From NCBI GenBank assembly GCA_025927835.1, contig JAICKR010000006.1, positions 1 through 42,478 of the forward strand: DNA of 42,478 nt, in the 5' to 3' direction. Position numbers and translations under genes: made by a program. The DNA comes from Jatrophihabitans sp. Lineage in GTDB: Bacteria > Actinomycetota > Actinomycetes > Mycobacteriales > Jatrophihabitantaceae. Below, piece by piece: positions 7,495 to 17,702 of this stretch (the stretch's first letter is position 1; each line of letters starts with the position of its first letter). The notes under the pieces were generated by a model. That model was given only the letters and a program-made list of their open reading frames with translations, ran no database searches and was not told where the DNA came from.

Positions 7495-9315
7495 TCAGAA
7501 CGGCTTCTTCACCACCAGTTCCACGTTGCGGTCGGCGAGGGTGCCGCGCTTGCCGTCGCGGGTCGCGGTCTCGGCGTCGCGCTGCGGGTCGTTGACCGCC
7601 AGCTCGCGAGCCAGCGAGGCGAGCCCGACCGGGGTGCCCAGCACGCCCGGCGTCCACGCGTTCGGCGCGATGTCGTCGATGATCGTGCCGAAGATCGACA
7701 GCGTCGGATCGCCGTTGTCCACGACCTCGATGATGCGCGCCTGCGACGGCCAGTCGATGTGCGCGGCCGTGTTGATCTCCCAGAACCCGCCTCCGGCGGC
7801 CGCGGTCGCCGCTCGTGCGTGCGGCAGCACCTCGTTGTGGTGCGTGTGGCCGTTGACCCACGCGATGACGTTGGGGAAGCGCAGCAGCAGGTCGCGTACC
7901 TCGGTGCCGTTGACCCGGTCGACGCCGAGCTTGTTCTCCATCGTCGCGATCGTGTGGTGGCTGAAGATCAGGATCAACTTGTCGGTGCCCGTGCCGTTGA
8001 CCCAGTTGCCGTTGGCGTCGAGGTAGCGCGAGCTGTTGGCCTGCAACTGCGCGGTGAGCCAATCGCGCTGCGGGCCGTCGATGGAGCCGTCGGAGTAGCC
8101 GAACGGGTTGCACGTGTCGAGCGAGATGCACGCGAACGGGCCGCGATTGAAGCTGTAGTACGCAGTGTTGGTGGCGACGTTCGCCGCCGTGTACCCGTGC
8201 CCGACCGGCGTGCCCGTCGTGGTGAAGTGCTCGGTGACCAGCTGCTTCTTGGTGAGCATGCGCCGGTTCTTGTCCGCGGTGACGAGCTTGGCCGGGCCGA
8301 GCGTCAGCAGCGTGACGAGCGCGGCCGAGCTGCCGCCGGCCAGCGCGGTCAGCAGCGGCACCAGGTCGATGCCCAGCGGCAGGCCGGTGACCTTGAGGTT
8401 GCCGGTCGCGATCGCGGACAGCACGCCGAGCGACGGGACGGTGCCCTGCACCAGCCCGTCGTGGTTGCCGAAGACGCTGTACCAGTCGGTGCCCACGCCG
8501 GTCGAGGTGAACGGGTGACGGGCCAGGTTGAGCAGCCCGGGAGCGGTCGGATAGCCGCGCTTGGCCAGGTAGTTGTCCGGCTTGCTGAACAGCGGCGTGC
8601 CGTTCGGATGCCAGTACGCGATGTCGTGGTCGTCCGGACCGCCGACGCCCTCCCACTTGTTGAGGTTGCCGGAGTCGGGGCGGACCGTCTTGCCGCCGTC
8701 CATCAGGTCGATGTGCCAGCGCACCTCGTTGTACTGCGTGTTGTCGGCGTTGTCGCCGGTCGTGATCGTGAAGTCCAACGGGCGGTTGGTGACCGGGGCC
8801 CCGCCGGTGAACTGGCGCACCCGCCGGGCCATGGCCTCGGAGATCTGCAGGCTCAGCATCTCCCACGGCCGGTACGACGACTGGAACGGCAGGATGGTCA
8901 GGCCCGGCACGCCGAGATCGGGGTCGTCGAGCCGGTCGAGGAACTCGACCCGCGCCGGCGACTGGGCGTCGATGAGGTGCATGTCGGTGAACTGGGTGAA
9001 GGCGAGCAGCGCGCTGCGGCCCGCCGAGGTGTTGCGCACCGCGTCGGCGATGAGGTCGTTGCGGGCCAGCGACGGCTCGCCCGCGCCGTTGACGATGTGC
9101 CGGTAGCCCTGCGCGTTGACCGGTGGGCCGTGCAGCTTGGTCTGGCCCAGCGTGCTGTTCGTCGTCGGCGGCACCGGGATGCCGGCCGCCTTCGCGGCCT
9201 GGCTGTTGATCAGCGATCCGGCCGCCACCGCACCGGCGGCCGCCGCGCCCAGCCCCAGCGCCTGGCGCCTGGTGATCCCGCGTTCCTCGACCGGCTGCTG
9301 CTCGTCGTCCTTCAT
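7495..9315 (-). CDS. Tat-exported metallophosphoesterase (TIGR03767/PPA1498 type)
   Basis: The 606-residue protein starts with a twin-arginine signal (TRRQALGLGAAAAGAVAAG, about residues 15-33), so it is exported folded. Metallophosphoesterase motifs follow in order: TDMHL (about 110), GDNADN (about 187), GNHD (about 280), SHHT and NGHTHH (about 465-500). Together they supply the two-metal site. The length and the insertion between GNHD and SHHT match the actinobacterial TIGR03767 family, whose substrate is unknown. TTG 9318 precedes ATG 9315 in frame; I chose ATG, which has GGGGAC upstream. It is likely secreted or surface-associated. Confidence 0.88.
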   Translation of the reverse strand: MKDDEQQPVEERGITRRQALGLGAAAAGAVAAGSLINSQAAKAAGIPVPPTTNSTLGQTKLHGPPVNAQGYRHIVNGAGEPSLARNDLIADAVRNTSAGRSALLAFTQFTDMHLIDAQSPARVEFLDRLDDPDLGVPGLTILPFQSSYRPWEMLSLQISEAMARRVRQFTGGAPVTNRPLDFTITTGDNADNTQYNEVRWHIDLMDGGKTVRPDSGNLNKWEGVGGPDDHDIAYWHPNGTPLFSKPDNYLAKRGYPTAPGLLNLARHPFTSTGVGTDWYSVFGNHDGLVQGTVPSLGVLSAIATGNLKVTGLPLGIDLVPLLTALAGGSSAALVTLLTLGPAKLVTADKNRRMLTKKQLVTEHFTTTGTPVGHGYTAANVATNTAYYSFNRGPFACISLDTCNPFGYSDGSIDGPQRDWLTAQLQANSSRYLDANGNWVNGTGTDKLILIFSHHTIATMENKLGVDRVNGTEVRDLLLRFPNVIAWVNGHTHHNEVLPHARAATAAAGGGFWEINTAAHIDWPSQARIIEVVDNGDPTLSIFGTIIDDIAPNAWTPGVLGTPVGLASLARELAVNDPQRDAETATRDGKRGTLADRNVELVVKKPF

Positions 9316-9393
9316 CAACCGTCCCCGCCCTCTCGCTGCTGGTTTGCGGGAAGACTGGCACGGCCCGGGCGATCCGTCGAATTGACCGCCGAG

Positions 9394-9795
9394 TCAGTCG
9401 AGCGTCGGGCGGCGCCGCGTCGACTTCAGCTCACCGGTGCGGCGCTTCGCCTCCAGCCGGCGCGCCTTCGCGGCCCGCGACGGCCGGGTCGCCCGGCGTG
9501 GCGGCGCAGGCGGCTCGAGCGCCTCGGCCACCAGGTTGTGCAGCCGTCCCCGGGCCGCGGTGCGGTTGCGCAGCTGCGAGCGGTGCTCGGAGGCGGCGAT
9601 GGTGAGGACGCCGTCCACCAGCCGGTTGCCGAGCCGGTCGAGCAGCCGGGCCCGCTGCACGTCGTCGAGCGCAGCCGAGCGCGCCACGTCCCAGCTCAGC
9701 TCCACCCTGCTGTCCGTGGTGTTCACCGACTGCCCGCCCGGACCGGAGGAGCGGCTGAACCGCTCGACGAGTTCAGCGTCCGGGATATCGAGCAC
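9394..9795 (-). CDS. arfB: Peptidyl-tRNA hydrolase ArfB-type ribosome rescue factor
   Basis: The 133-residue protein has the RF-1 catalytic domain with GGQ at about residues 20-22 (SSGPGGQSVNTTDSRVELSWD). It lacks the codon-recognition domains of release factors. It ends in a strongly basic tail (KARRLEAKRRTGELKSTRRRP) like the tail of ArfB/YaeJ that probes the empty mRNA channel. It should release peptides from stalled ribosomes. The reading frame is open upstream, but GTG 9795 gives normal family length and lies 2 bp after the pepP stop, so the two genes form one unit. The gene name is by family resemblance. Confidence 0.87.
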   Translation of the reverse strand: MLDIPDAELVERFSRSSGPGGQSVNTTDSRVELSWDVARSAALDDVQRARLLDRLGNRLVDGVLTIAASEHRSQLRNRTAARGRLHNLVAEALEPPAPPRRATRPSRAAKARRLEAKRRTGELKSTRRRPTLD

Positions 9796-9797
9796 GG

Positions 9798-11279
9798 CTA
9801 CGGACGTGCGGGTGTCGCCTGCACCTCGCGCATCCAGGCCAGCACCTGGTCCGGATCGCGCGGCAGCATCGCCGACAGGTTCTGCGGCTCGCCGTCGGTG
9901 ACGGCGACGTCGTCCTCGATGCGCACGCCGATGCCGCGCAGCTCGGCGGGCACGGTGCGGTCGTTCGCCTGGAAGTACAGCCCCGGCTCGACGGTCAGCA
10001 CCATGCCCGCGGCCAGCGTGCCGCCGCGGTTGGTCTCCTCGCGCGCCCGCGCGCAGTCGTGCACGTCGATGCCGAGCATGTGCGACGTGCTGTGCAGCGT
10101 GTAGCGGCGGTGCAGGCCCGCGCCGGGACGTTCCGGGTCGTCGGCGCACGACACGTCGGCGGTCACCGGCAGCAGTCCCCACCTGTGCAGGTGATCGGCG
10201 AGCACGAACATCGCGGCGCGGTGCGCGGCGAGGAAGTCGGCGCCGGCCTTGACCTCGGCGATGCCCGCCGCCTGCGCCTCGTGCACCGCGCGGTAGACCT
10301 TCAGCTGCGCGGGCGACCACTCGCCGCTGACCGGCATCGTGCGCGTGACGTCGGCGGTGTAGAGCTCGTCGGTCTCGATGCCCATGTCGGCGAGCAGCAG
10401 GCCGCCCGGCTCGACGACGCCGTGGTTGCGCCACCAGTGCAGCGTCGTGGCGTGCTGTCCCGAGCCGAGGATGGACGTGTAGCCCACCTCGTTGCCTTCG
10501 AGGCGGGCGCGGCGCCAGAACGTCCCCTCCAGCCAGCGCTCGCCGCGCACGTCCCCACGCCCGACGACATTCGGCAGCTCGCGCGCGACGTCGTCGAAGC
10601 CGCGCGCCGTGGCCTCGCACGCATAGCGCAGCCGGGCGAGTTCCCACTCGTCCTTCACGAGGCGCAGCTCGTCGACGACCTGGGCGAGCCGCTCGTCCTC
10701 GCCCTTGGCGAGCAATGCGTCGACGGACGGGTCGTGGCCGCGCAGCAGCGCGACCGGGTCGTCGCGGTGTGCCGCGAGGTCGTCGGCCAGCGCGGTCAGT
10801 GGCCGCGTCGAGATGTCGAGGACGGACGAGGTGTCGGCCAGGCTGGGCACGTTGCCGACCCACAGCGCGCCGTGCCCGCGGCCGGTGAAGTACTCGGGCT
10901 CGCCGGCCTGCGCGTATTCGCGCACGTACAGCGTGGCCGTGTGCCCGCCCGCCTGCGGGGTCAGCACGAGCACTGCATCGGCGACCGTTTCACCGGTGAG
11001 CCAGGTGAACGCGCTGGCGGCCCGGAACGGGAAGTCGGTGTCGTTCGCGCGCACCTTGGGCGCGCCCGCGGGGACGACGACGAGCTCACCCGGGAACTGC
11101 GCGGACAGTGCGGCGCGGCGGCGTGCAGCGTGCGGGGCGACGTCGGGCCGGGCCGGGTGCGGCATCGCCGGAGCCGGGTCCCAGTCCTGCGCGATGGCCG
11201 CGCGCAGGTGCTCGGCCAGCGGGATGTCGTGCGACGTGGTCTCGTCAGCGGGCTCGGGCGTGACGACTTCCTCTCCCAT
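9798..11279 (-). CDS. pepP: Xaa-Pro aminopeptidase (M24B)
   Basis: The 493-residue protein removes N-terminal residues preceding proline. It has an N-terminal aminopeptidase P domain (about 50-190) and a C-terminal pita-bread M24 domain. All five metal ligands are visible: two Asp in ADMGIETDELYTADVTRT, His in HSTSHMLGIDVHD, Glu in VLTVEPGLYF and Glu in RIEDDVAVT. ATG 11279 is 7 nt downstream of TAGACT with no ribosome site, suggesting leaderless initiation. The longer open frame upstream is antisense to the divergent membrane protein gene and was rejected. The ArfB gene follows 2 bp downstream. Confidence 0.93.
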   Translation of the reverse strand: MGEEVVTPEPADETTSHDIPLAEHLRAAIAQDWDPAPAMPHPARPDVAPHAARRRAALSAQFPGELVVVPAGAPKVRANDTDFPFRAASAFTWLTGETVADAVLVLTPQAGGHTATLYVREYAQAGEPEYFTGRGHGALWVGNVPSLADTSSVLDISTRPLTALADDLAAHRDDPVALLRGHDPSVDALLAKGEDERLAQVVDELRLVKDEWELARLRYACEATARGFDDVARELPNVVGRGDVRGERWLEGTFWRRARLEGNEVGYTSILGSGQHATTLHWWRNHGVVEPGGLLLADMGIETDELYTADVTRTMPVSGEWSPAQLKVYRAVHEAQAAGIAEVKAGADFLAAHRAAMFVLADHLHRWGLLPVTADVSCADDPERPGAGLHRRYTLHSTSHMLGIDVHDCARAREETNRGGTLAAGMVLTVEPGLYFQANDRTVPAELRGIGVRIEDDVAVTDGEPQNLSAMLPRDPDQVLAWMREVQATPARP

Positions 11280-11286
11280 GTCGTCG

Positions 11287-11324
11287 AGTCTATGGCGACG
11301 CCGGAGGCGGTTGTGGCCTACTTT
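11287..11324. promoter_or_regulatory. Divergent -10 elements of pepP and the membrane protein gene
   Basis: TAGACT on the minus strand (11287-11292) ends 7 nt before the pepP ATG. TACTTT on the plus strand (11319-11324) ends 6 nt before ATG 11331. Both fit TANNNT and both starts lack Shine-Dalgarno sequences, so both transcripts are probably leaderless. Confidence 0.45.
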
Positions 11325-11330
11325 TTCCCC

Positions 11331-12233
11331 ATGGAACCCCCGAAGGTGCAGCTGGGAGCGGACAAGGTGCCGGGCTGGGCAAGGCCGGGTGCGAAGTCGA
11401 GCGGTGATGCCGAGGGCGGCGGCACGTCTGCGGCGGCGGTGCCCGGTAGCGGGCGCATCCTCTGGATCGTGCTCTCCGCGGTGGGCGCCGAGCTGGTGAT
11501 CATCGCGGCGGCGGCCAACCAGTGGGTGAGCAAGAAGATCGTCACCGACGTGGCCGATCACGTGTCGTTCCGCTATCGCGTCGAACAGAGCTGGCTGACC
11601 TACAACTGGCGGCTGACGCCGCAGTCGCACCTGACCCGCGAGTGGGGAGCGCAGCTGGCGCTCGACGTCGCGGCGCTCGCGATCTCCGGGCTGCTCGTCT
11701 GGGCGCTCGTGCGGCGCGCGGCCGCGACGTTCTGGCGGGCCTTCCTCGCCACCTGGGTGGCCGTCATCGTCGCCACGCTGCTCGGCAGCGTCGTCCGCGG
11801 GCTCGTGCTGCCGACCTCGGAGGCGGGCCTGCCCGGCGGCGACAAGGTGACGAGCGCGGTCTTCGGCGCGGCCGGTCCCAGCCAGTACGTGTTCGTCGGC
11901 TCGGTCATCCTCGGGCTGCTTGCCGCGTGGATCGCCGGGGTCGTCACGGTGACGACGCGCGGCCCCGTGGCCGCCGAGGGAAACGCCGCCGCCCCGCCGC
12001 AGTACGTGCCCCCGGAGCAGCCGCCGCCCTACTACGGCGGTCCCGAAGCGCAGACGCAGGCGATGCCCTGGCAGGGCAACCGGGCCTATCAGCCGCAGAC
12101 CCAGAGCCAGCACAACGCGAGGCAGGCGGCCAACCCGCCGACCGGCGCGTACCCGCCGCAACAGACCGGCCCGTGGCGCCAGCCGCCCCCGACCACCGGC
12201 GGATTCCCGCCGCTGCCTCCGCCCGGGGAGTAG
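11331..12233 (+). CDS. Membrane protein with proline/glutamine-rich tail, function unknown
   Basis: The 300-residue protein has a hydrophilic N-terminus and four hydrophobic segments (about residues 42-62, 109-128, 133-153 and 190-212). A long loop between the first two (about 63-108) is rich in Trp and Tyr. The tail (about 215-300) is rich in Pro, Gln, Tyr and Gly (YVPPEQPPPYYGGP), a low-complexity form common in actinobacterial membrane proteins. I recognise no catalytic motif. ATG 11331 is 6 nt after TACTTT; in-frame ATG 11292 would add 13 residues. It converges on the reductase gene 9 bp away. Confidence 0.75.
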   Translation: MEPPKVQLGADKVPGWARPGAKSSGDAEGGGTSAAAVPGSGRILWIVLSAVGAELVIIAAAANQWVSKKIVTDVADHVSFRYRVEQSWLTYNWRLTPQSHLTREWGAQLALDVAALAISGLLVWALVRRAAATFWRAFLATWVAVIVATLLGSVVRGLVLPTSEAGLPGGDKVTSAVFGAAGPSQYVFVGSVILGLLAAWIAGVVTVTTRGPVAAEGNAAAPPQYVPPEQPPPYYGGPEAQTQAMPWQGNRAYQPQTQSQHNARQAANPPTGAYPPQQTGPWRQPPPTTGGFPPLPPPGE

Positions 12234-12242
12234 CGCGCGGCG

Positions 12243-13430
12243 TCAGCCGATGACGTCGAAGCCGATGCCGGCCTTCTGCAGGCGGTCGATAAGCGCATCG
12301 CCCATCGCGGCCGCGGTGGTGACCTGGCCGGCGGTTGCGGGCAGGTCGTCGAAGGCGAGGCAGAGCGCCGACTCGCCGAGCATCTTGGCGGTCTCGCCGT
12401 AGCCCGGGTCGCCGCCGGACACGCGCGTGACGACGCGCTCGCCGCCCCCGGTGCCGACGAAGGTGACGGTGAACCAGCTCCGCGCGCGCCGCTCCGGTGA
12501 CGGGCCGTCGCCGGGCGCCAGCCGGCGCTGCAGTGCGCGCCGCGCCGGCGGGAGCTGCGCAGCACCGACGAGCCCGGCCACCCCGACCGCCAGCCCGCCG
12601 GCCTGGTAGAGGTGCGGCACCGAGACGTGGTGCGCGTAGCGGAAGTCGGGGCCGTAGCGCGACAACGCCCGCGCCGAGCGCCCGACGATCTGCGGGTCCA
12701 GGGACGGGAAGGGCAGCGCCCAGCCGCCGTCGATCGGGTCGCGGCCGGCCCGTCCGGCCTTCGCCTGGACGTGCCGTTCGCCCTCGCGTGGCTCGACCGC
12801 GCGGCGGGCCCGCACGGCGGTCACGTTCTGCCGGATGCGAGACGCGCCGGTGAGCATCGTCGCGAACGTCCCGCCCGAGATCATCATCGAGCCGCGCACG
12901 TAGCCCGAGACGTGCAGGGGCACATCCTCGGGTAGTTGCTGCACGGTGAAGTACGCACCGAGATCGTGCGGGATCGAGTCGAAGCCGGCGGCGTGCACGA
13001 TGCGCGCACCCGACTCGAGCGCGGTCGCGTGATGGCGCACATAGCTTGTGTCGACGAACTCCGGTTCGCCGGTGAGATCGAGGTAGTCGGTGCCGGCTGC
13101 CGCGCACGCGCCGACGAGCCCCTCGCCGTAGAGGACGTACGGCCCGACCGTGGTGATCAGCACGCGGGTGCTCTCGGCGAGCGCGCGCAGCGACGCCTCG
13201 TCGCCGACGTCGGCCTGCAGCACCGGCAGGCCGGGGCGGCCCAGCTCGGCGCGGACCTCGTCGAGCTTCGCCGCGCTGCGCCCGGCGATGGCCCACCGAC
13301 AGTCGGGCGGCGCGGTCTGTGCGAGGTACTCGGCGGTCAGCCGGCCGGCGAAGCCGGTGGCGCCGAACACCACCACGTCGTGGGGCCGGTTCTGCGGGGC
13401 GGGACGGGGACGGGCAGTGCGCGCAGCCAT
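12243..13430 (-). CDS. Saccharopine dehydrogenase-like / trans-acting enoyl reductase family protein
   Basis: The 395-residue protein has an N-terminal Rossmann fold with GATGFAG at about residues 24-30, then AGRSAAKLDEVRAELG. The family segments VGPYVLYGEGLVGACAAAGTDYLDLTGE and AAGFDSIPHDLGAY follow. This matches the actinobacterial saccharopine-dehydrogenase-like group that includes mycobacterial trans-acting enoyl reductases (Rv2953/Rv2449c type, from memory). Members reduce lipid or polyketide intermediates, but without a polyketide synthase nearby the substrate is open. It has a clear promoter at 13439-13467 and a probable leaderless ATG. Confidence 0.87.
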   Translation of the reverse strand: MAARTARPRPAPQNRPHDVVVFGATGFAGRLTAEYLAQTAPPDCRWAIAGRSAAKLDEVRAELGRPGLPVLQADVGDEASLRALAESTRVLITTVGPYVLYGEGLVGACAAAGTDYLDLTGEPEFVDTSYVRHHATALESGARIVHAAGFDSIPHDLGAYFTVQQLPEDVPLHVSGYVRGSMMISGGTFATMLTGASRIRQNVTAVRARRAVEPREGERHVQAKAGRAGRDPIDGGWALPFPSLDPQIVGRSARALSRYGPDFRYAHHVSVPHLYQAGGLAVGVAGLVGAAQLPPARRALQRRLAPGDGPSPERRARSWFTVTFVGTGGGERVVTRVSGGDPGYGETAKMLGESALCLAFDDLPATAGQVTTAAAMGDALIDRLQKAGIGFDVIG

Positions 13431-13438
13431 GTCCAGCG

Positions 13439-13467
13439 ACGCTAGTCAGCTATTGAACAGCGGTCAA
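13439..13467 (-). promoter_or_regulatory. Promoter of the saccharopine dehydrogenase-like gene
   Basis: On the minus strand TTGACC (13462-13467), a 17-bp spacer and TAGCGT (13439-13444) form a near-ideal housekeeping sigma promoter. The ATG at 13430 lies 8 nt after the -10, where transcription should begin, so the mRNA is probably leaderless. The rest of 13431-13560 shows only the GGGAG ribosome site of the next plus-strand gene. Confidence 0.7.
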
Positions 13468-13560
13468 CGAGAGCACACGAATCGTTAGCAGGCACACGTC
13501 GGGGGGAACCCTGTGAACGGCCGGCCATCGGGCCGACGCGGCTGGGAACGGGAGATCATC

Positions 13561-13917
13561 ATGCGTATCGGTGCGAGCCTCATGCTCATCGCGGTAGGCG
13601 CAATCTTGAAGTTCGCGGTCACCAAGCACGTCAGCGGGATCAACATCCAGACGGTCGGCGTCGTCCTGATGATCGTCGGCATTGCCGGGCTGGTGTTCGA
13701 GCTGATCATGTGGGGCACCCGCCGCCGCACCACCGTGGTCGACTCGGGGATGGCTTACGTCGACCCGCGAATGGCTGCACCGGTCACGCCGGTCGCGCCG
13801 GCAGCGCCGGCCGCGTACGTCGACCCGCGCGCCGCCGCCCCGGCGCCGTACGTCGCGCAGCCGCTGCCCCGCCGCACCACCTACATCGCGCCGAACGACC
13901 CGGCCGACTTGATGTAG
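13561..13917 (+). CDS. DUF6458-type small membrane protein
   Basis: The 118-residue protein has two transmembrane segments (about residues 4-20 and 30-50) separated by the short loop TKHVSGINIQ. A cytoplasmic tail rich in Pro and Ala follows, with YVDPR repeated twice. The N-terminal MRIGASLMLIAVGAILKFAVT and the segment QTVGVVLMIVGIAGLV match the actinobacterial DUF6458 family, which has no known function. GGGAGATC precedes the ATG, so this gene uses a normal ribosome site. A strong hairpin follows the stop codon. Confidence 0.8.
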   Translation: MRIGASLMLIAVGAILKFAVTKHVSGINIQTVGVVLMIVGIAGLVFELIMWGTRRRTTVVDSGMAYVDPRMAAPVTPVAPAAPAAYVDPRAAAPAPYVAQPLPRRTTYIAPNDPADLM

Positions 13918-13933
13918 AGCCGCTGTACCGACG

Positions 13934-13966
13934 CCCTGCCACCGCGAGTCCTGCGCGGTGGCAGGG
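13934..13966. terminator. Bidirectional hairpin terminator between convergent genes
   Basis: Two perfect 13-nt arms (CCCTGCCACCGCG at 13934-13946 and its complement at 13954-13966) flank a 7-nt loop. It lies 16 bp after the DUF6458 stop and 12 bp before the SRPBCC stop on the other strand, so it can serve both. There is no long U tract, which is usual for hairpin terminators in high-GC actinobacteria. Confidence 0.75.
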
Positions 13967-13978
13967 TTGCGTGCGCGG

Positions 13979-14452
13979 TCAGCCCTCTGCCTCGGTCTTG
14001 ACCCGTTCGAGTGTTTCGCGCATGCCGGCGCGCATCGCCTCGGTGAACGCCTGCTGCCCGCCGAGATAACGCTCGGTGAGGTCGAGTGAGTAGTCCGAGA
14101 TGCCGTCCGGTGTCTCGCGTCGCTGCACGAGCAGCGTCCCCCTCGGCTGCGGCCGGAGCGTCAGTGTCCAGATCACCCAGTTGTCGGCGATCCGGAACGC
14201 GACCTCGCTCGGCGGGTCGTAGCGCACGATCTCGCCGCGGGTCTTCCATTCCAGCCCGCTCATGCGGTTGAGGTTGGTGAACTCCGCGCCCACGCCCGGA
14301 CCGTCGAAGCCGGCCCGGAGCCGGGTGGACACGACGTGCGGGCTCCACTCCGCCATTCGGCGGACGTCGCCGACGAGGTCCCATACGACCTCTTGCGGGG
14401 CGGCGATCTCGATGCGTTCTTCGAGAAGAGCCTCGTACGTTCGTATCGTCAT
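13979..14452 (-). CDS. SRPBCC-family (START-like) protein
   Basis: The 157-residue protein has the START/Bet v1-like fold used to bind hydrophobic ligands. It opens with a strand and helix (IEIAAPQEVVWDLVGDVRRMAEWSP), has the GVGAEFTNLNRM and WKTRGEIVRYDPPSEVAF strands, and ends in a long C-terminal helix (about 130-157) that caps the pocket. The frame extends 18 codons upstream to ATG 14506, but that would run through one palindromic operator. ATG 14452 has GGGACGG upstream. It diverges from a TetR gene 97 bp away, so its expression is probably controlled by that repressor. Confidence 0.82.
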   Translation of the reverse strand: MTIRTYEALLEERIEIAAPQEVVWDLVGDVRRMAEWSPHVVSTRLRAGFDGPGVGAEFTNLNRMSGLEWKTRGEIVRYDPPSEVAFRIADNWVIWTLTLRPQPRGTLLVQRRETPDGISDYSLDLTERYLGGQQAFTEAMRAGMRETLERVKTEAEG

Positions 14453-14470
14453 CGGTCCGTCCCAAGGTAA

Positions 14471-14486
14471 GCGACCGAACGGTCGC
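14471..14486. promoter_or_regulatory. Palindromic operator candidate, proximal to the SRPBCC gene
   Basis: GCGACCG and CGGTCGC form perfect 7-bp arms around an AA centre. The CCGAACGG core resembles operators bound by many TetR-family repressors. It lies 19 bp upstream of the SRPBCC start and differs in sequence from the second palindrome at 14515. Confidence 0.55.
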
Positions 14487-14514
14487 GTTTCCCCGGACGC
14501 TAACAATCGGAACG

Positions 14515-14540
14515 CCTATACGTCCAGTCGGACGTATAGG
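14515..14540. promoter_or_regulatory. Perfect 26-bp palindromic operator candidate upstream of tetR
   Basis: Two perfect 11-bp arms (CCTATACGTCC at 14515-14525 and its complement at 14530-14540) flank the spacer AGTC. It ends 9 bp before the GTG of the TetR gene, so a bound repressor would block its start. Its size and half-site spacing suit a TetR dimer or a pair of dimers. The AT-rich arms contain TATA that may also serve as a promoter -10. Confidence 0.7.
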
Positions 14541-14549
14541 CTGCGGTTC

Positions 14550-15131
14550 GTGGACGGGCAGGTCGACGGTCGGCGAGCGCGCGGCGATGCGACGCGACAG
14601 CGGGTCGCGCGCGAGGCCGCGGATATCGCGACGACACACGGGCTGGACTCGATCTCCGTGGGGCTGCTCGCGACCGCGACCGGGGTCAGCAAGAGCGGGA
14701 TCCTCACCGTCTTCGGGAGCCGCGAGGCGATCCAGGTGGCTGCGGTGGCCGAAGCCCGTGAGGTCTACCGTCAGCACGTCATCGCGCCGGCCTGGGGCAA
14801 GCCCGCGGGCATCGCCCGGCTCCGCGCGGTGGTGGACAGCTGGATCGCGTATCTGCGCGCCGGGGTGTTCCCGGGTGGCTGCTTCCTGGCCGCGACCTCG
14901 GCCGAGTACGGCCATCGCGATGGACCGGTCGCCGATGCCGTGCGACGGTTGAAGCGCGAATGGCTCGATCTCCTGGAGGCGGATCTGCGCGTGGCAAAGG
15001 CACGTTATGCAGTACTGGACGCGTTCGCGATCGACGCCTTCCTCAACGCCGGCAACGTCCGGTACCAGCTTTTCGGCGACGACGCCGAGCTCGCGTCCGC
15101 GCGGCTGCTCGCCCGTCGCGTGATCGGCTGA
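14550..15131 (+). CDS. TetR/AcrR-family transcriptional regulator
   Basis: The 193-residue protein has an N-terminal helix-turn-helix (about residues 12-58; TRQRVAREAADIATTHGLDSISVGLLATATGVSKSGILTVF is split here over three helices). The all-helical ligand domain contains GVFPGGCFLAATSAEYGHRDGPV, typical of the TetR group with a PF16925-like C-terminus. GTG 14550 has no ribosome site and begins 9 bp after a perfect palindrome, consistent with autoregulation. The open frame continues upstream through both palindromes but lacks family similarity there. Its TGA lies 3 nt before the ATG of the YyaL gene, so the two are probably co-transcribed. Confidence 0.9.
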   Translation: MDGQVDGRRARGDATRQRVAREAADIATTHGLDSISVGLLATATGVSKSGILTVFGSREAIQVAAVAEAREVYRQHVIAPAWGKPAGIARLRAVVDSWIAYLRAGVFPGGCFLAATSAEYGHRDGPVADAVRRLKREWLDLLEADLRVAKARYAVLDAFAIDAFLNAGNVRYQLFGDDAELASARLLARRVIG

Positions 15132-15134
15132 GTG

Positions 15135-17108
<1,974 letters not shown>

Positions 17109-17687
17109 CTACTCCTTGCTGAGGTTCGGGCCCTCGGCGCGCAGCTTGCCCACTTCCTCCATCGCGTCGCGCAGGCCGCTCAACCACTCCTCGGTGTGCT
17201 CGCCGACGAGGCGGACGCACCAGGCGAGCGCGTCGGAGCGCGAGCGAGCGACACCGGCGTCGACGAGCGTGTCGAGCACCCGCCGCTCGTCGTGCCGCAG
17301 CCGGGTCATGACCGGCACGGCGAGGTGGGTGAAGAGCACGCGGGTATCGCCGATGCCGGCGCCCCACGCGACCTTGCGCCCGTAGCGCGCCTCGGCCTCG
17401 TCCGCGATCCGCATCCGCGCGTCGCGGGTCTCCTCGCGGAAGCGGCCGATGCGGCCCTCCGCCGTCGCGCCCGCGGCGGCCTCGTCGCCACTCTCGGGTG
17501 CGGGCAGTTCGCCGACGACCACGATCTCCTCGCGGTCGACGGTCACGCTGGGGTCGCCGACGAACCAGTCGTCCGGCAGCCGCCCGGCGAGCCAGGCCGC
17601 CGCGTCGTCGGCCGGCGGCAGATCGGCCTGCTGCCAACCCCCGGTGCCGCGGTAGCCACCGCGGCCTCGATGTCCTTGTCCACGCAT
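17109..17687 (-). CDS. Conserved actinobacterial protein with RHH-like C-terminus, function unknown
   Basis: I do not recognise this 192-residue protein. The N-terminus is Gly/Arg-rich, followed by an acidic Trp-containing segment (about residues 25-60) with WLAGRLPDDWFVGDPSVTVDREEIVVVG. A charged helix at about 80-100 (RIGRFREETRDARMRIADEAE) comes next. The C-terminus (about 135-185; LDTLVDAGVARSRSDALAWCVRLV) looks like a ribbon-helix-helix or CopG-type helical pair. Strong AAGGAG precedes the ATG. Its 111-bp upstream region is unusually AT-rich and carries inverted repeats (17703-17727), so regulated or autoregulated expression is inferred. It abuts the YyaL stop with no gap. Confidence 0.75.
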   Translation of the reverse strand: MRGQGHRGRGGYRGTGGWQQADLPPADDAAAWLAGRLPDDWFVGDPSVTVDREEIVVVGELPAPESGDEAAAGATAEGRIGRFREETRDARMRIADEAEARYGRKVAWGAGIGDTRVLFTHLAVPVMTRLRHDERRVLDTLVDAGVARSRSDALAWCVRLVGEHTEEWLSGLRDAMEEVGKLRAEGPNLSKE

Positions 17688-17702
17688 GATCGGTCTCCTT
17701 AC

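Noticed and set aside
7429-10104. Plus-strand open frame of 891 codons
   Set aside because: It is antisense to the metallophosphoesterase, ArfB and pepP genes, has Arg/Val/Ala-rich low-similarity translation, and reflects high third-position GC of the true genes.
10059-11330. Upstream extension of the membrane protein gene at 11331
   Set aside because: The frame stays open but runs antisense through pepP, and a -10 element with a leaderless ATG explains the start at 11331.
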